Assembly (NCBI GenBank): GCA_004173515.1
Contig: SECN01000007.1
Span: forward strand, 1-50,150
Origin: Myxococcaceae bacterium
GTDB taxonomy: Bacteria; Myxococcota; Myxococcia; Myxococcales; Myxococcaceae
Length of the DNA stretch: 50,150 bases
Reading direction: 5' to 3'
A program made the translations under genes and the position numbers. Below, one piece after another: positions 1 through 10,391 of the stretch; positions within the stretch are counted from its first letter, which is position 1; every line of letters starts with the position of its first letter. The notes beneath the pieces were generated by a model. That model had not been told where the DNA came from. It did not search any database and saw nothing but the letters and a program-made list of their open reading frames with translations.

Positions 1-2
1 CG

Positions 3-3143
<3,141 letters not shown>

Positions 3144-3150
3144 GGGTTGC

Positions 3151-3179
3151 CGCCGCCGGGCCCGTGGAGCCCGGCGGCG
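3151..3179. terminator. Bidirectional hairpin terminator between convergent genes
   Basis: A perfect 11-bp stem (CGCCGCCGGGC / GCCCGGCGGCG) closes a 7-nt loop. It lies in the 47-bp gap between the stop codons of the VWA gene and the OsmC gene. There is no clear U-tract, as is common in high-GC genomes. Confidence 0.6.
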
Positions 3180-3190
3180 CCCCTGTGTGG

Positions 3191-3640
3191 CTATCCCTGC
3201 GTGGGGGCCACGGGGCCCGGGGCATCCGTGGAGGCGAAGCGCGTTTCGATGTGCAGGGCCCGTGACAGCGTCAGCGTGACGGGCGTCTTCGCGGCGATTT
3301 CGAGCAGCCGGGCCCGCTGCTCGGGCGTCACCGTGTCCGCGCAGTCGAGGACGCGCTCTACGCGCTCACCGGCGGGCTCGCGCAGCAGCTTGAGGCGCAC
3401 GACGAGCCTGCCCAGGTCCCACTTCTTCTTCTCCGCGTACATCTTGAGCGTGATGGCCGTGCACGCGCCGAGCGAGCCCAGGAGGAGCTGATACGGCGCG
3501 GGGCCCAGGTCCGCGCCACCGCGTGCCACCGGTTCGTCAGCGGTGAACTGATGATGCCCGGTGCGGAGGTGCTGGGTGAGTCCCTCGCCGCCCTCCACGG
3601 TGGCGGCGGAGAGCAGGATGCTGTCGGGGTCGTGGGCCAT
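3191..3640 (-). CDS. OsmC family protein
   Basis: 149 aa, a normal length for OsmC/Ohr-type proteins, which reduce organic or hydrogen peroxides in the cytoplasm. The core is recognisable: PYQLLLGSLGACTAITLKMYA, with the first family cysteine at C60, then RLVVRLKLLREP, then the second helix LLEIAAKTPVTLTLSRAL. In peroxidatic members the second cysteine sits in a KCPV-type motif; here the aligned residue is T119 (KTPV). The only other Cys (C100) is not at that site. The protein may therefore be a non-peroxidatic OsmC member. It is convergent with the VWA gene and is probably a single-gene unit. Confidence 0.85.
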   Translation of the reverse strand: MAHDPDSILLSAATVEGGEGLTQHLRTGHHQFTADEPVARGGADLGPAPYQLLLGSLGACTAITLKMYAEKKKWDLGRLVVRLKLLREPAGERVERVLDCADTVTPEQRARLLEIAAKTPVTLTLSRALHIETRFASTDAPGPVAPTQG

Positions 3641-3714
3641 GCGCCCCTTCTACGCCAGGGCGTAGCGCGGCGTCTCTTCCCTGGGCCCCGCGCGGATCCA
3701 ATCGAGCACGGCGC

Positions 3715-4662
3715 TCACAGCGCGTGACGTTCGAGCCAGTCGCGGAGGGCGTGCGCGATCTCCTCGGGGGCGTCCTCCGGCGCATGATGCCCGGCCCGGG
3801 CGAGGGGGACGATTTCGAGTGCCCGGAGCGTGCTGCGTGCCCACTCGACAATCTTCGGCGCGTTGAGCCCGGTGTCCCCGAACGTCAGCAGGAGCACCGG
3901 CTTCGCGGAGGGGTGTGCGAGCCATGCGTCGTAGGCTTCGAGCACCGAGGCGACGTCGGCGGGCTCTCCGTCGATGGGGATCTCCCGGGGCCACTGGAGC
4001 AGCGGCAGGCGCGAGGCCGGATCGGGGTAGGGGGCTTGGTAGGTGGCGCGGTCGCCCTCCGACAGGCCGCTCAGGACTCCGTTCGCGAGCGACCTCGCCA
4101 GGAACTCATTCTGTTCGAGCACCCGTCGTTCGCCCTCCCCGGGTGTGCGCAACGCGCGGAACCACTGCTCACCCTGCGGGGGCCAGTCGCTCCAGTGCAT
4201 CGGTCGGAGGAAGGTCTCGAACACGACCACGCCGCGCACGCGGTCCGGGTGCCGCCGGGCCCAATCGAGCGCGAGGACCCCTCCCCAGTCGTAGCCCACG
4301 AGCACGACGTCGCGCAGGTCGAGCGCCGCGAACCACGCCTCCAGGTAACGCGAGTGATCCGCGAAGCGATAGGGGATGTCGGGCTTGCCTGAAGCCCCCA
4401 TGCCGATGAGGTCGGGCGCGAGGCACCGTCCGCGGTCGTCGAGCCGTGGAATCACGTTGCGCCACACGTGCGCGGACGTGGGGTTGCCGTGCAGGAACAC
4501 GATGGGCGAGCCGGTTCCCGAGTCGCGGTAGGCGATGAACGAGTCGAGGACCGGGATGCTTCGGTATGCCGGGGACATGGCAGTGCTCCGAGGAGGAAGA
4601 GGGGTGGAGGCGTGGCACGCGAGGAGCGCGCTCGCGACGAAGGCGCCGAGCAACCTGTGCAT
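3715..4662 (-). CDS. Haloalkane dehalogenase-like alpha/beta hydrolase, predicted lipoprotein
   Basis: 315 aa from ATG 4662. The sequence follows the DhaA/LinB group (HLD-II) closely and shows all five catalytic positions: N60 (HGNPTS), D125 nucleophile and W126 (GYDWGG), E149 (FETFLRP) and H292 (AGHHAPED). Family enzymes hydrolyse carbon-halogen bonds. The start at 4662 gives a short hydrophobic signal ending in LLAC (C16), a lipobox, which would place the enzyme in the periplasm on a lipid anchor; known HLDs are cytosolic. An alternative ATG at 4578 has GGAG eight bases upstream and would remove the signal. The gene is divergent from a LysR gene, with a palindrome between them. Substrate activity is inferred from motifs only. 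Confidence 0.8.
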   Translation of the reverse strand: MHRLLGAFVASALLACHASTPLPPRSTAMSPAYRSIPVLDSFIAYRDSGTGSPIVFLHGNPTSAHVWRNVIPRLDDRGRCLAPDLIGMGASGKPDIPYRFADHSRYLEAWFAALDLRDVVLVGYDWGGVLALDWARRHPDRVRGVVVFETFLRPMHWSDWPPQGEQWFRALRTPGEGERRVLEQNEFLARSLANGVLSGLSEGDRATYQAPYPDPASRLPLLQWPREIPIDGEPADVASVLEAYDAWLAHPSAKPVLLLTFGDTGLNAPKIVEWARSTLRALEIVPLARAGHHAPEDAPEEIAHALRDWLERHAL

Positions 4663-4702
4663 GCCCGCATCATGGGTGCGTCGAATCCTCCCTGGTAGTG
4701 AT

Positions 4703-4729
4703 GGTTCGTGAGCCATAACCTCACGAACC
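4703..4729. promoter_or_regulatory. Palindromic operator in the hydrolase/LysR divergent promoter
   Basis: Perfect 10-bp inverted repeat GGTTCGTGAG - 7 bp - CTCACGAACC, ending directly before the GTG start of the LysR gene. LysR-type regulators bind dyads in divergent promoters, so this is the likely site for autoregulation and for control of the hydrolase. Confidence 0.65.
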
Positions 4730-5641
4730 GTGAGCAATCCCATCGCCTCCCTGGACCTCAATCTGCTCCTGTTGCTCCACACCGTGCTCGCCGAGCGCAG
4801 CGTGGCGCGCGCGGCCCACCGGCTCCACGTCACGCCGTCCGCGATCAGCAATGGCCTCGCGCGCCTGCGCTCCGTGCTGGGCGACCCGCTCGTGACGCGC
4901 AAGGGCCGTGGCATCGTCCCCACGCCGCGCGCCCTCGCGCTCGCGCCCGCCCTCGCGCGCGGCCTGCACGAGTTGGAGCTTGCGATTCATGAACTCCCGT
5001 TCGATCCAACGGGCTGCACGCGCGCCTTCACCCTCGCCATCGCGGATGCGGGACAGCTCACCTGGGTGCCTCGAATCGTCGCCCTGATGACCGAAGAGAT
5101 GCCCAGGGCACGCCTGTCGGTGGTGGGCATCGACTCGCTCGTGTCACTCGGCGACCTGGCCTCGTCCCAGGTGGACCTGCACGTTGGTGTCGCTGGACGG
5201 GGCACGGGGCTGCACGTGGAGCCGTTGATGGAGGAGCGCACCGTCCTCGTGGCGCGCGGTGGCCCCCCCGCGCTGGGGGCGCGCCTGTCCTCGCGTGCAC
5301 TGGGCGCGCTGCGGCACGTCGGCGTGGAGATGGTGCCGGGCAAGGCCTTTCGTGACCTTGTCGGCGCCGCGTACGCGCGGGCGGGCATTCCCCGGGAGGT
5401 GGCGGTGACGGTGCCTTCGTTCACGGCCGCCGCCGCGGTCGTGGCCGCGACGGACTTCGTCGCGACGTTGCCGGAGTCGCTCGTCGCGGCGCAGGGCACG
5501 CGCCTGGGAGTGCGCGCCGTCAACGCGCCGCTCCCCGCGCACACCGTCAAGCTCGCGCTGTGCTGGCATGAACGCACCCACGCCGACCCCGCGGCGCGGT
5601 ACCTGCGCGCACTGGTCCGGCGCGCGGTCCTGGGGGCCTGA
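4730..5641 (+). CDS. LysR family transcriptional regulator
   Basis: 303 aa, full length. The N-terminal winged helix-turn-helix (about 8-66) has the family pattern DLNLLLLLHTVLAERSVARA followed by HVTPSAISNGLARLRSVLGD. A periplasmic-binding-like effector domain fills residues 95-300. GTG start at 4730. The gene is transcribed away from the haloalkane-dehalogenase-like hydrolase, with 67 bp between the starts and a perfect dyad next to the GTG. It probably senses a substrate or product of the hydrolase, but the ligand cannot be read from the sequence. Confidence 0.9.
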   Translation: MSNPIASLDLNLLLLLHTVLAERSVARAAHRLHVTPSAISNGLARLRSVLGDPLVTRKGRGIVPTPRALALAPALARGLHELELAIHELPFDPTGCTRAFTLAIADAGQLTWVPRIVALMTEEMPRARLSVVGIDSLVSLGDLASSQVDLHVGVAGRGTGLHVEPLMEERTVLVARGGPPALGARLSSRALGALRHVGVEMVPGKAFRDLVGAAYARAGIPREVAVTVPSFTAAAAVVAATDFVATLPESLVAAQGTRLGVRAVNAPLPAHTVKLALCWHERTHADPAARYLRALVRRAVLGA

Positions 5642-5643
5642 TC

Positions 5644-5669
5644 CCCCACGCCCGAGGGTGGGCGTGGGG
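5644..5669 (+). terminator. Hairpin terminator after the LysR gene
   Basis: Perfect 10-bp stem CCCCACGCCC / GGGCGTGGGG with a 6-nt loop, starting 3 nt after the LysR stop codon. Confidence 0.6.
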
Positions 5670-5767
5670 CGCTTCAGGTGGTTTCGAGACGGCGCGCCCT
5701 CTGTCTGCTCCTGGCGGACGTCAATGCCAGGCGCGGCGCACCTTGGATGCGATTGGCGGGCTCCAAC

Positions 5768-6157
5768 TCACCAGGGGGCGATGCCCTGCTTCTCGTGCGG
5801 CGTCTGCGTGTACGTGGACTTGAACACCGAACCCGCCGCATTGAGCCCGGAGCCGAAGGCCTCGACGAGCGCCTGCTTCACGTGGCCCTGCTTCGCGCTC
5901 TGGAAGGCGTCGCGGCCGAAGTTCAACGCCTCGCGCTGGTGCGCGTTGACCTCGCTGCGCTCGCCCCGCTCCACCTTGACGACGTTGTCGAGCACGCTGT
6001 TGCGCGAACGGTCGGAGATGCCGATGCCGTTCTTGTCGAGGATCTGGTTCACGCCGCTGACCTGCTGGGCGTAGTCGCTCTTCTTGCCCTGCGTCGTCTG
6101 GTCGATCTGCTTGCGCGAAGGGTTCAGGAACGTGTGCTGGCTCTTGACCTTGAACAT
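5768..6157 (-). CDS. Hypothetical protein, 129 aa
   Basis: I do not recognise this protein. ATG 6157 was chosen because GAGGA lies 7-8 nt upstream; an in-frame upstream extension to 6268 has no ribosome-binding site. The product is polar and rich in Gln, Asn and Lys, begins MFKVKSQHTFLNPSRKQ, and has no signal peptide, membrane helix or Cys. The region VNAHQREALNFGRDAFQSA looks helical, and the C-terminus is Gly/Ser/Thr-rich. It stands alone, convergent with the LysR gene. A small secreted or structural protein is possible, but nothing in the sequence decides this. Confidence 0.6.
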   Translation of the reverse strand: MFKVKSQHTFLNPSRKQIDQTTQGKKSDYAQQVSGVNQILDKNGIGISDRSRNSVLDNVVKVERGERSEVNAHQREALNFGRDAFQSAKQGHVKQALVEAFGSGLNAAGSVFKSTYTQTPHEKQGIAPW

Positions 6158-6320
6158 GGCTTTTTCCTCGTTCGGGGCGGCGTGGAGTGCCGCCCGCGTG
6201 GGTTGGTTCTTGAAATAATTGTCGGTCCATGTGGGCTGGAGTTGCTTGATGCTTCCATCTGTCCACATTTGCCCACGAAGGTTTTGCCAGCGGTGTGAGG
6301 GCCGGGCCCGCCCCCCCTGG

Positions 6321-6803
6321 CTACCCCTGTCGTTCGGCGAGCGCCGCCAACTGCTCCGTGACGGTGCCCCAGCCTTCGAAGAAGCCCAGCTCCTGGTGCT
6401 TGTTCTTGTCGGCGGGGTTCATGTGCATCACGTGGACGGAGTAGTCGGTGCCCAGCGGGTGGTCCCGCAGCGTGATGAGGGCGGTCATGTTCAGGAAGGG
6501 CGCTTCGGCGGGCCTCCAGCCCCCCACCAGGGCGTTGGTGAAGACCAGCCGCTGGAGGTCGTCGACGGCGAGGAAGCACCCCGTCATGTGCGGCATGAAG
6601 TCACCGCCGTCCTCGCTGAGCCGGGTCACCAGGGCGCCGCCAGGACGGAGGTCCATCTCCACGACCTTGCAGCGGGCGGGGGCGGGCACCCACCACTGTT
6701 CGAAGCTCGCGGGGGTCGTCCAGGCCTTCCAGACGACCGACCGGGGCGCCTTGATGACGCGCGAGAGGAGCAGGTCGAGTTCGGGATTGGGAGAAGGGCT
6801 CAT
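6321..6803 (-). CDS. SRPBCC (AHSA1-like) domain protein
   Basis: 160 aa, one START-like SRPBCC domain. Typical signatures are ISRVIKAPRSVVWKAWTTP-like entry (residues about 11-30), FEQWWVPAP, and the closing GFFEGWGTVTEQL. These small cytoplasmic proteins form a hydrophobic ligand cavity; the ligand is unknown. The ATG at 6803 overlaps the stop of the upstream ArsR gene by four bases (ATGA), so the two are translationally coupled. ArsR plus SRPBCC operons are common in bacteria, and the pair is probably autoregulated by the operator at 7148-7174. Confidence 0.85.
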   Translation of the reverse strand: MSPSPNPELDLLLSRVIKAPRSVVWKAWTTPASFEQWWVPAPARCKVVEMDLRPGGALVTRLSEDGGDFMPHMTGCFLAVDDLQRLVFTNALVGGWRPAEAPFLNMTALITLRDHPLGTDYSVHVMHMNPADKNKHQELGFFEGWGTVTEQLAALAERQG

Positions 6804-7159
6804 TCGGATTCTTCCTGGTCCTGGGCGGCCATGACGAACTGCTCCAGCCTGTCGTTGCGGCCTTCCCAGATGACGCGTTGAGTGGACAGCCACGTTTCGA
6901 CCGCGGCGAACGGCTTCTTCTCGATTGCACAGGTCCGGACGCGACCTTCCTTGTGCGTCCGGATGAGTCCACTGCCCTCGAGCAGATAGATGTGTTTCAT
7001 GAACGATGGCAAAGCCATGTCAAAAGGCTTCGCCAGGTCGCTGATGCTCGCGGGCCCCAAGCCCAGCCGCGACAGGACGGCGCGGCGGGTGGGGTCGGCA
7101 AGCGCCTGGAAGATGCCGTTCAGCTGCGCTTGATACTGTTCCGATTGGCTAAGTATCAT
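6800..7159 (-). CDS. ArsR/SmtB family winged-helix regulator
   Basis: 119 aa from ATG 7159. The HTH motifs are clear: FQALADPTRRAVLSRLGLG, ISDLAKPFDMALPSFMKHI and LIRTHKEGRVRTCAIE. The metal-binding ELCVCDL motif of ArsR/SmtB is absent, so this belongs to the non-metal branch that usually controls an adjacent SRPBCC gene, with which it overlaps by 4 bp. No Shine-Dalgarno sequence precedes the ATG, while a perfect dyad covers the start codon, suggesting a very short or absent leader. A TTG at 7189 in frame is an alternative start but would put the operator inside the gene. Confidence 0.85.
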   Translation of the reverse strand: MILSQSEQYQAQLNGIFQALADPTRRAVLSRLGLGPASISDLAKPFDMALPSFMKHIYLLEGSGLIRTHKEGRVRTCAIEKKPFAAVETWLSTQRVIWEGRNDRLEQFVMAAQDQEESE

Positions 7160-7174
7160 CGCGGGATACTTAGC
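7148..7174. promoter_or_regulatory. ArsR operator over the start codon
   Basis: Perfect 10-bp inverted repeat GCTAAGTATC - 7 bp - GATACTTAGC covering the ArsR start codon (7157-7159). On the minus strand TAAGTAT could serve as a -10 element with CTGACG 18 bp upstream. The layout fits repression by steric blocking of RNA polymerase. Confidence 0.65.
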
Positions 7175-7371
7175 ACAAGGGCTAACCAATCGTCAGCGGC
7201 GTCCTTCCCGGCTCAGGCCTTGAAGGTCATCCGCACCTGACCGCTCGCTAATGGACGAGGCTTGCGGCACGCATGGCGCCGCGAACGAATCCAGGAGCGC
7301 GTCGGAGGGGGACTGTAGGGTGCTCGGCCCCGGGCAGTGCCGCCCGGCAGCACCCTTCATCGAGGCCCTTG

Positions 7372-9207
7372 ATGCGTTTTTCCGTCTCCTCGCGCACGCT
7401 GCGCGCCCTGTCCCTGGTGGGCGCCTGCTCGCTGTTCGCCGCCTGTGACTCCGACGACGGGCCGCCCGTCACGCAGCCTCCGCCGGACACCACGCCGCGT
7501 AAGCTGACGCTGCTGCAGACGAGCGACCTGCACACCAACATCTTCCCGTGGGACTACTTCACCGGGAAGCCGGACGTGAAGCGCGGCGTCGCCAAGGTGG
7601 CCACGCTCGTCAAGCAGGAGCGGGAGAAGAACCCGGACTGCACGCTGCTCATCGACACCGGTGACACCATCCAGGGCACGCCGCTGGGCACCTACTACGC
7701 GCTCGTGGACAACACCCCCAAGCACCCCATGGCCACCGCCATGAACGAGCTGGGCTACGCCGCCATGGCCCTGGGCAATCACGAGTTCAACTACGGCCTG
7801 GACGTCCTCAACAAGTTCAAGGGCGAGGTCAACTTCCCCCTGCTGGGCGCCAACGTGCGCAAGAGCGCGGACGGCTCGGAGGCCTTCACGCCCTACATCA
7901 TCAAGACGGTGTGCGACGTGAAGGTCGGCATCCTCGGGCTCGTCACGCCCGGCGTGGCGACGTGGGAGCGCGCGGAGAACATCCCCGGCCTGCGCTTCGA
8001 CGACCCGTTGGAGACCGCGAAGCTCTATGTGCCGAAGATGAAGGCGGAGGGCGCGGACGTGGTGGTGGTGGCCATCCACAGCGGCCCGGACAAGCAGCCG
8101 GTCGGCAGCGCGAGCAGCCCCGAGTCCTGGCTCGCGGACTACGCGGACGCCACGAAGTGGGCCGACCGCGGCAACCTCCCCGGTGAGAACGAGGCCGTGC
8201 AGATTGCCCAGGGCGTGCCCGGCGTGGACGTGATGCTCACCGGCCACACCCACCAGCCCATCCCGAAGATGCTGCTGAAGAACCAGGAGGGCGGCGAGGT
8301 CCTGCTCACCCAGCCCAACCGCTGGGGCACCCACCTGGCCGACGTGCAGCTTGACGTCACCTGGAACGGGGAGCGCTGGGGCGTGGAAGGCCACGACGCC
8401 CTGCTCCACGTCGTGGACGACAAGGTGGCGGCGGATGCCACCGTCACGCAGCTCGTCCAGCCCTACCACGACACCACGGTCGCCTACGTGAACCAGAAGA
8501 TCGGCACCACCACCGGGGTGTTCCCGGGCGGCTTCGCGGGGCGCTACGTGGACGGCCCGCTGGGAGACCTCCTCAACACCGTGCAGGAGGAGGCCGCGCA
8601 TGAGGCCGGCTTCGAGGTGGATCTGTCCCTGACCGCCATCTTCACCAACGACGTCTCGCTGCCCAAGGGGGATGTCACCCTGCGCGACGCCTACAGCGTC
8701 TACATCTACGACAACACGCTGTATGTGATGGACATCAACGGCTCCATCCTCCGGCGCGCGCTGGAGATGAACACGCTGTACTTCAAGCAGCTCGACGCAA
8801 GCCAGCTGCCCGCGAAGCCCGAGGACGCGAAGGCCACCTCGCCCTCCGTCGCGGACTACAACTGGGACATCTATTCGCGCATCGAGTACGGCTACGACCT
8901 CACGAAGCCCGCGGGCTCCCGGCTCACGCACCTGCGCTTCCAGGGCAAGGACGTCACGGACGACCAGCCCTTCCGCGTCGCCATCAACAACTACCGCGCG
9001 GGCGGCGGCGGCGGGTACAGCATGTTCAAGGAGGGCCGCGTGCTGTGGACCTCCGCCGACGGCGTGCGTGACTACGTCGCGCGCTACATGCAGGCGCACC
9101 AGAACCTGGCCCCGGACGCGGTGAACACCTGCAACTTCACCCTCGCGCCGGACCTCTACACGCCGTACTACGCGTCGACGTTCGGCGCGGCGAAGTGCAT
9201 CCCGTGA
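7372..9207 (+). CDS. cpdB: CpdB/UshA-type bifunctional nucleotidase (2',3'-cyclic-nucleotide phosphodiesterase/3'-nucleotidase), lipoprotein
   Basis: 611 aa. The N-terminal metallophosphoesterase domain has all metal-ligand blocks in order: SDLHTN, GDTIQG, GNHEFNYG, HSG and GHTHQP. The C-terminal 5'-nucleotidase domain includes NNYRAGGGGGYS, the substrate-binding loop type of CpdB. Family enzymes dephosphorylate nucleotides and 2',3'-cyclic nucleotides in the periplasm for scavenging. ATG 7372 has GAGG 7 nt upstream and opens a signal peptide ending in FAAC (C25), probably a lipid-attachment cysteine, though Phe at -3 is not canonical. The gene is monocistronic, with a strong hairpin at its 3' end. 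The cpdB rather than ushA call rests on similarity of GNHEFNYG and NNYRA blocks. Confidence 0.85.
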   Translation: MRFSVSSRTLRALSLVGACSLFAACDSDDGPPVTQPPPDTTPRKLTLLQTSDLHTNIFPWDYFTGKPDVKRGVAKVATLVKQEREKNPDCTLLIDTGDTIQGTPLGTYYALVDNTPKHPMATAMNELGYAAMALGNHEFNYGLDVLNKFKGEVNFPLLGANVRKSADGSEAFTPYIIKTVCDVKVGILGLVTPGVATWERAENIPGLRFDDPLETAKLYVPKMKAEGADVVVVAIHSGPDKQPVGSASSPESWLADYADATKWADRGNLPGENEAVQIAQGVPGVDVMLTGHTHQPIPKMLLKNQEGGEVLLTQPNRWGTHLADVQLDVTWNGERWGVEGHDALLHVVDDKVAADATVTQLVQPYHDTTVAYVNQKIGTTTGVFPGGFAGRYVDGPLGDLLNTVQEEAAHEAGFEVDLSLTAIFTNDVSLPKGDVTLRDAYSVYIYDNTLYVMDINGSILRRALEMNTLYFKQLDASQLPAKPEDAKATSPSVADYNWDIYSRIEYGYDLTKPAGSRLTHLRFQGKDVTDDQPFRVAINNYRAGGGGGYSMFKEGRVLWTSADGVRDYVARYMQAHQNLAPDAVNTCNFTLAPDLYTPYYASTFGAAKCIP

Positions 9208-9227
9208 AGTAGGCGCAGGCGGGGCGT

Positions 9228-9256
9228 GCGTCGCGCTGGAGGCTTCAGCGCGACGC
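9228..9256. terminator. Hairpin terminator between convergent genes
   Basis: Perfect 11-bp stem GCGTCGCGCTG / CAGCGCGACGC, 7-nt loop. The right arm overlaps the stop codon of the minus-strand methyltransferase (9245-9247), so it probably ends transcription from the nucleotidase side. Confidence 0.6.
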
Positions 9257-9817
9257 GCGGACCATCCAGTACCAATGGGACGCGGCCAGGCGGCGCCGGC
9301 TCTTGCGTGCGTCCGCCAGCTCGAAGCCGGGGGCGAAGACGTCCTTCAAGGCCGCGGGCGAAAGCGGCACGTCGGCGGGCGACGAATCCAACGCCCAGAC
9401 GAGCAGGGTGCCCCCCGGCTTGAGCAGACGGGACACCTCCGACACGTAGGCCCGCTGCCCCTGCGCGTCGAAGCAATGGAAACAGCCGACGTCGAAGGCG
9501 ATGTCATACGGGCCGCTGAGCGCCTCCAGGTGCGTCACGTCCCCCTCCAGGAAGTCGGGCCGGACGTCATCCTTCGCGGCACCCGCCCGCGCCTTGGCGA
9601 TGGCCACGGACGAGAAGTCGACGCCCGTCACGCGCAGGCCCTGCCGCGCCACGTAGCGCGAGAACCTCCCGACGCCACACCCCAGCTCCAGCGCGCTTCG
9701 GGGAGCCCCCTGCCGGACCAGTGTCTGGAGTTCCTCCGGGATGCGGATGTCCCCCCAGAAGGTGATGGGGGAGCGATAGGCTCGGTCGAAATCGGCACTC
9801 GTCGTGGGTGCGGTCAT
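9245..9817 (-). CDS. Class I SAM-dependent methyltransferase
   Basis: 190 aa. The Rossmann-type SAM-binding motif I is ALELGCGVGRFSRYVARQG (about 42-60); motif II acidic residue is in GVDFSS; the motif IV region is YDIAFDVGCFHCFD; the post-motif is LLKPGGTLLVWAL. It is a small-molecule methyltransferase of the UbiE/TehB size class; the substrate cannot be told. It is divergent from a MarR regulator with 62 bp between starts, so the MarR protein probably represses it. Confidence 0.85.
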   Translation of the reverse strand: MTAPTTSADFDRAYRSPITFWGDIRIPEELQTLVRQGAPRSALELGCGVGRFSRYVARQGLRVTGVDFSSVAIAKARAGAAKDDVRPDFLEGDVTHLEALSGPYDIAFDVGCFHCFDAQGQRAYVSEVSRLLKPGGTLLVWALDSSPADVPLSPAALKDVFAPGFELADARKSRRRLAASHWYWMVRASR

Positions 9818-9864
9818 CCTGCCTCCAGGGTTCCGACGCGACTCCGCGCTCGGGTGTGAGGCAA

Positions 9865-9881
9865 TATAGATAGCATGCTAT
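9865..9881 (+). promoter_or_regulatory. -10 element and palindromic operator at the MarR start
   Basis: TATAGA (9865-9870) is a plausible -10 element. The perfect 12-bp palindrome ATAGCATGCTAT (9870-9881) runs into the ATG at 9880. The start has no close Shine-Dalgarno, so the transcript may be leaderless. The site is suited to MarR autorepression and control of the divergent methyltransferase. Confidence 0.55.
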
Positions 9882-10338
9882 GAAAGTCAAGAAAGCCACC
9901 CCGTGGGACCCTGAAGCCGCGCCGACCTTCTGGATCAACCACGCCTCCCGGCTGCTGATGCGCCACTTCGAGCAGCGGCTACGCCCGCTCGACTTCGGCA
10001 TGGCCTACCTGCCGGTCGTGGGGGCCCTGGAGGAGCACGGGCCGCAACTGCAGAAGCAGCTCGCCGAGCACGCGCATGTCGAGCAGCCCACGATGGCCGC
10101 GCTGCTCACGCGCATGGAGCGAGACGGGCTCATCACGCGCGAGCCGCATCCAGGCGACAAGCGGGCGAGCCAGATTTCAATTTCGGAGAAGGCCCGGGAC
10201 CGCCTGCCCCAGGCACGGGAGCAGCTCGCGGAGGTCGCCGCGCAAGCGACCGCGGGCTTCAGCGACCGCGAGCGCGCGACGCTCCTGGCACTCCTGCGAC
10301 GCGTGGTGGAGAACCTGGACCCGTCCATCGAGGACTGA
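9880..10338 (+). CDS. MarR family transcriptional regulator
   Basis: 152 aa. The winged helix includes LAEHAHVEQPTMAALLTRME (recognition helix) and the wing GLITREPHPGDKRASQISIS, a standard MarR D-x-R-x wing. The N-terminal and C-terminal helices needed for dimerisation are present. MarR proteins usually bind small phenolic or antibiotic ligands and release their operator. The divergent methyltransferase gene and the nearby efflux pump (convergent, 54 bp away) are possible targets. Confidence 0.9.
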   Translation: MKVKKATPWDPEAAPTFWINHASRLLMRHFEQRLRPLDFGMAYLPVVGALEEHGPQLQKQLAEHAHVEQPTMAALLTRMERDGLITREPHPGDKRASQISISEKARDRLPQAREQLAEVAAQATAGFSDRERATLLALLRRVVENLDPSIED

Positions 10339-10342
10339 GCGA

Positions 10343-10360
10343 CCGTCCCCGTGGGGACGG
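10343..10360. terminator. Hairpin terminator between MarR gene and efflux pump gene
   Basis: CCGTCCCC / GGGGACGG, an 8-bp perfect stem with a minimal loop, between two convergent stop codons. Confidence 0.5.
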
Positions 10361-10391
10361 CCGCTCTCGTGGGGGAGCGCCCCCGCGTCGC

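Noticed and set aside
6250..6265. GC-N10-CC on the plus strand upstream of the 129-aa gene, a possible minus-strand sigma-54 promoter
   Set aside because: The -24 half reads TGGACAG instead of TGGCACG, and no enhancer pair like those at 15603 and 26102 lies upstream.
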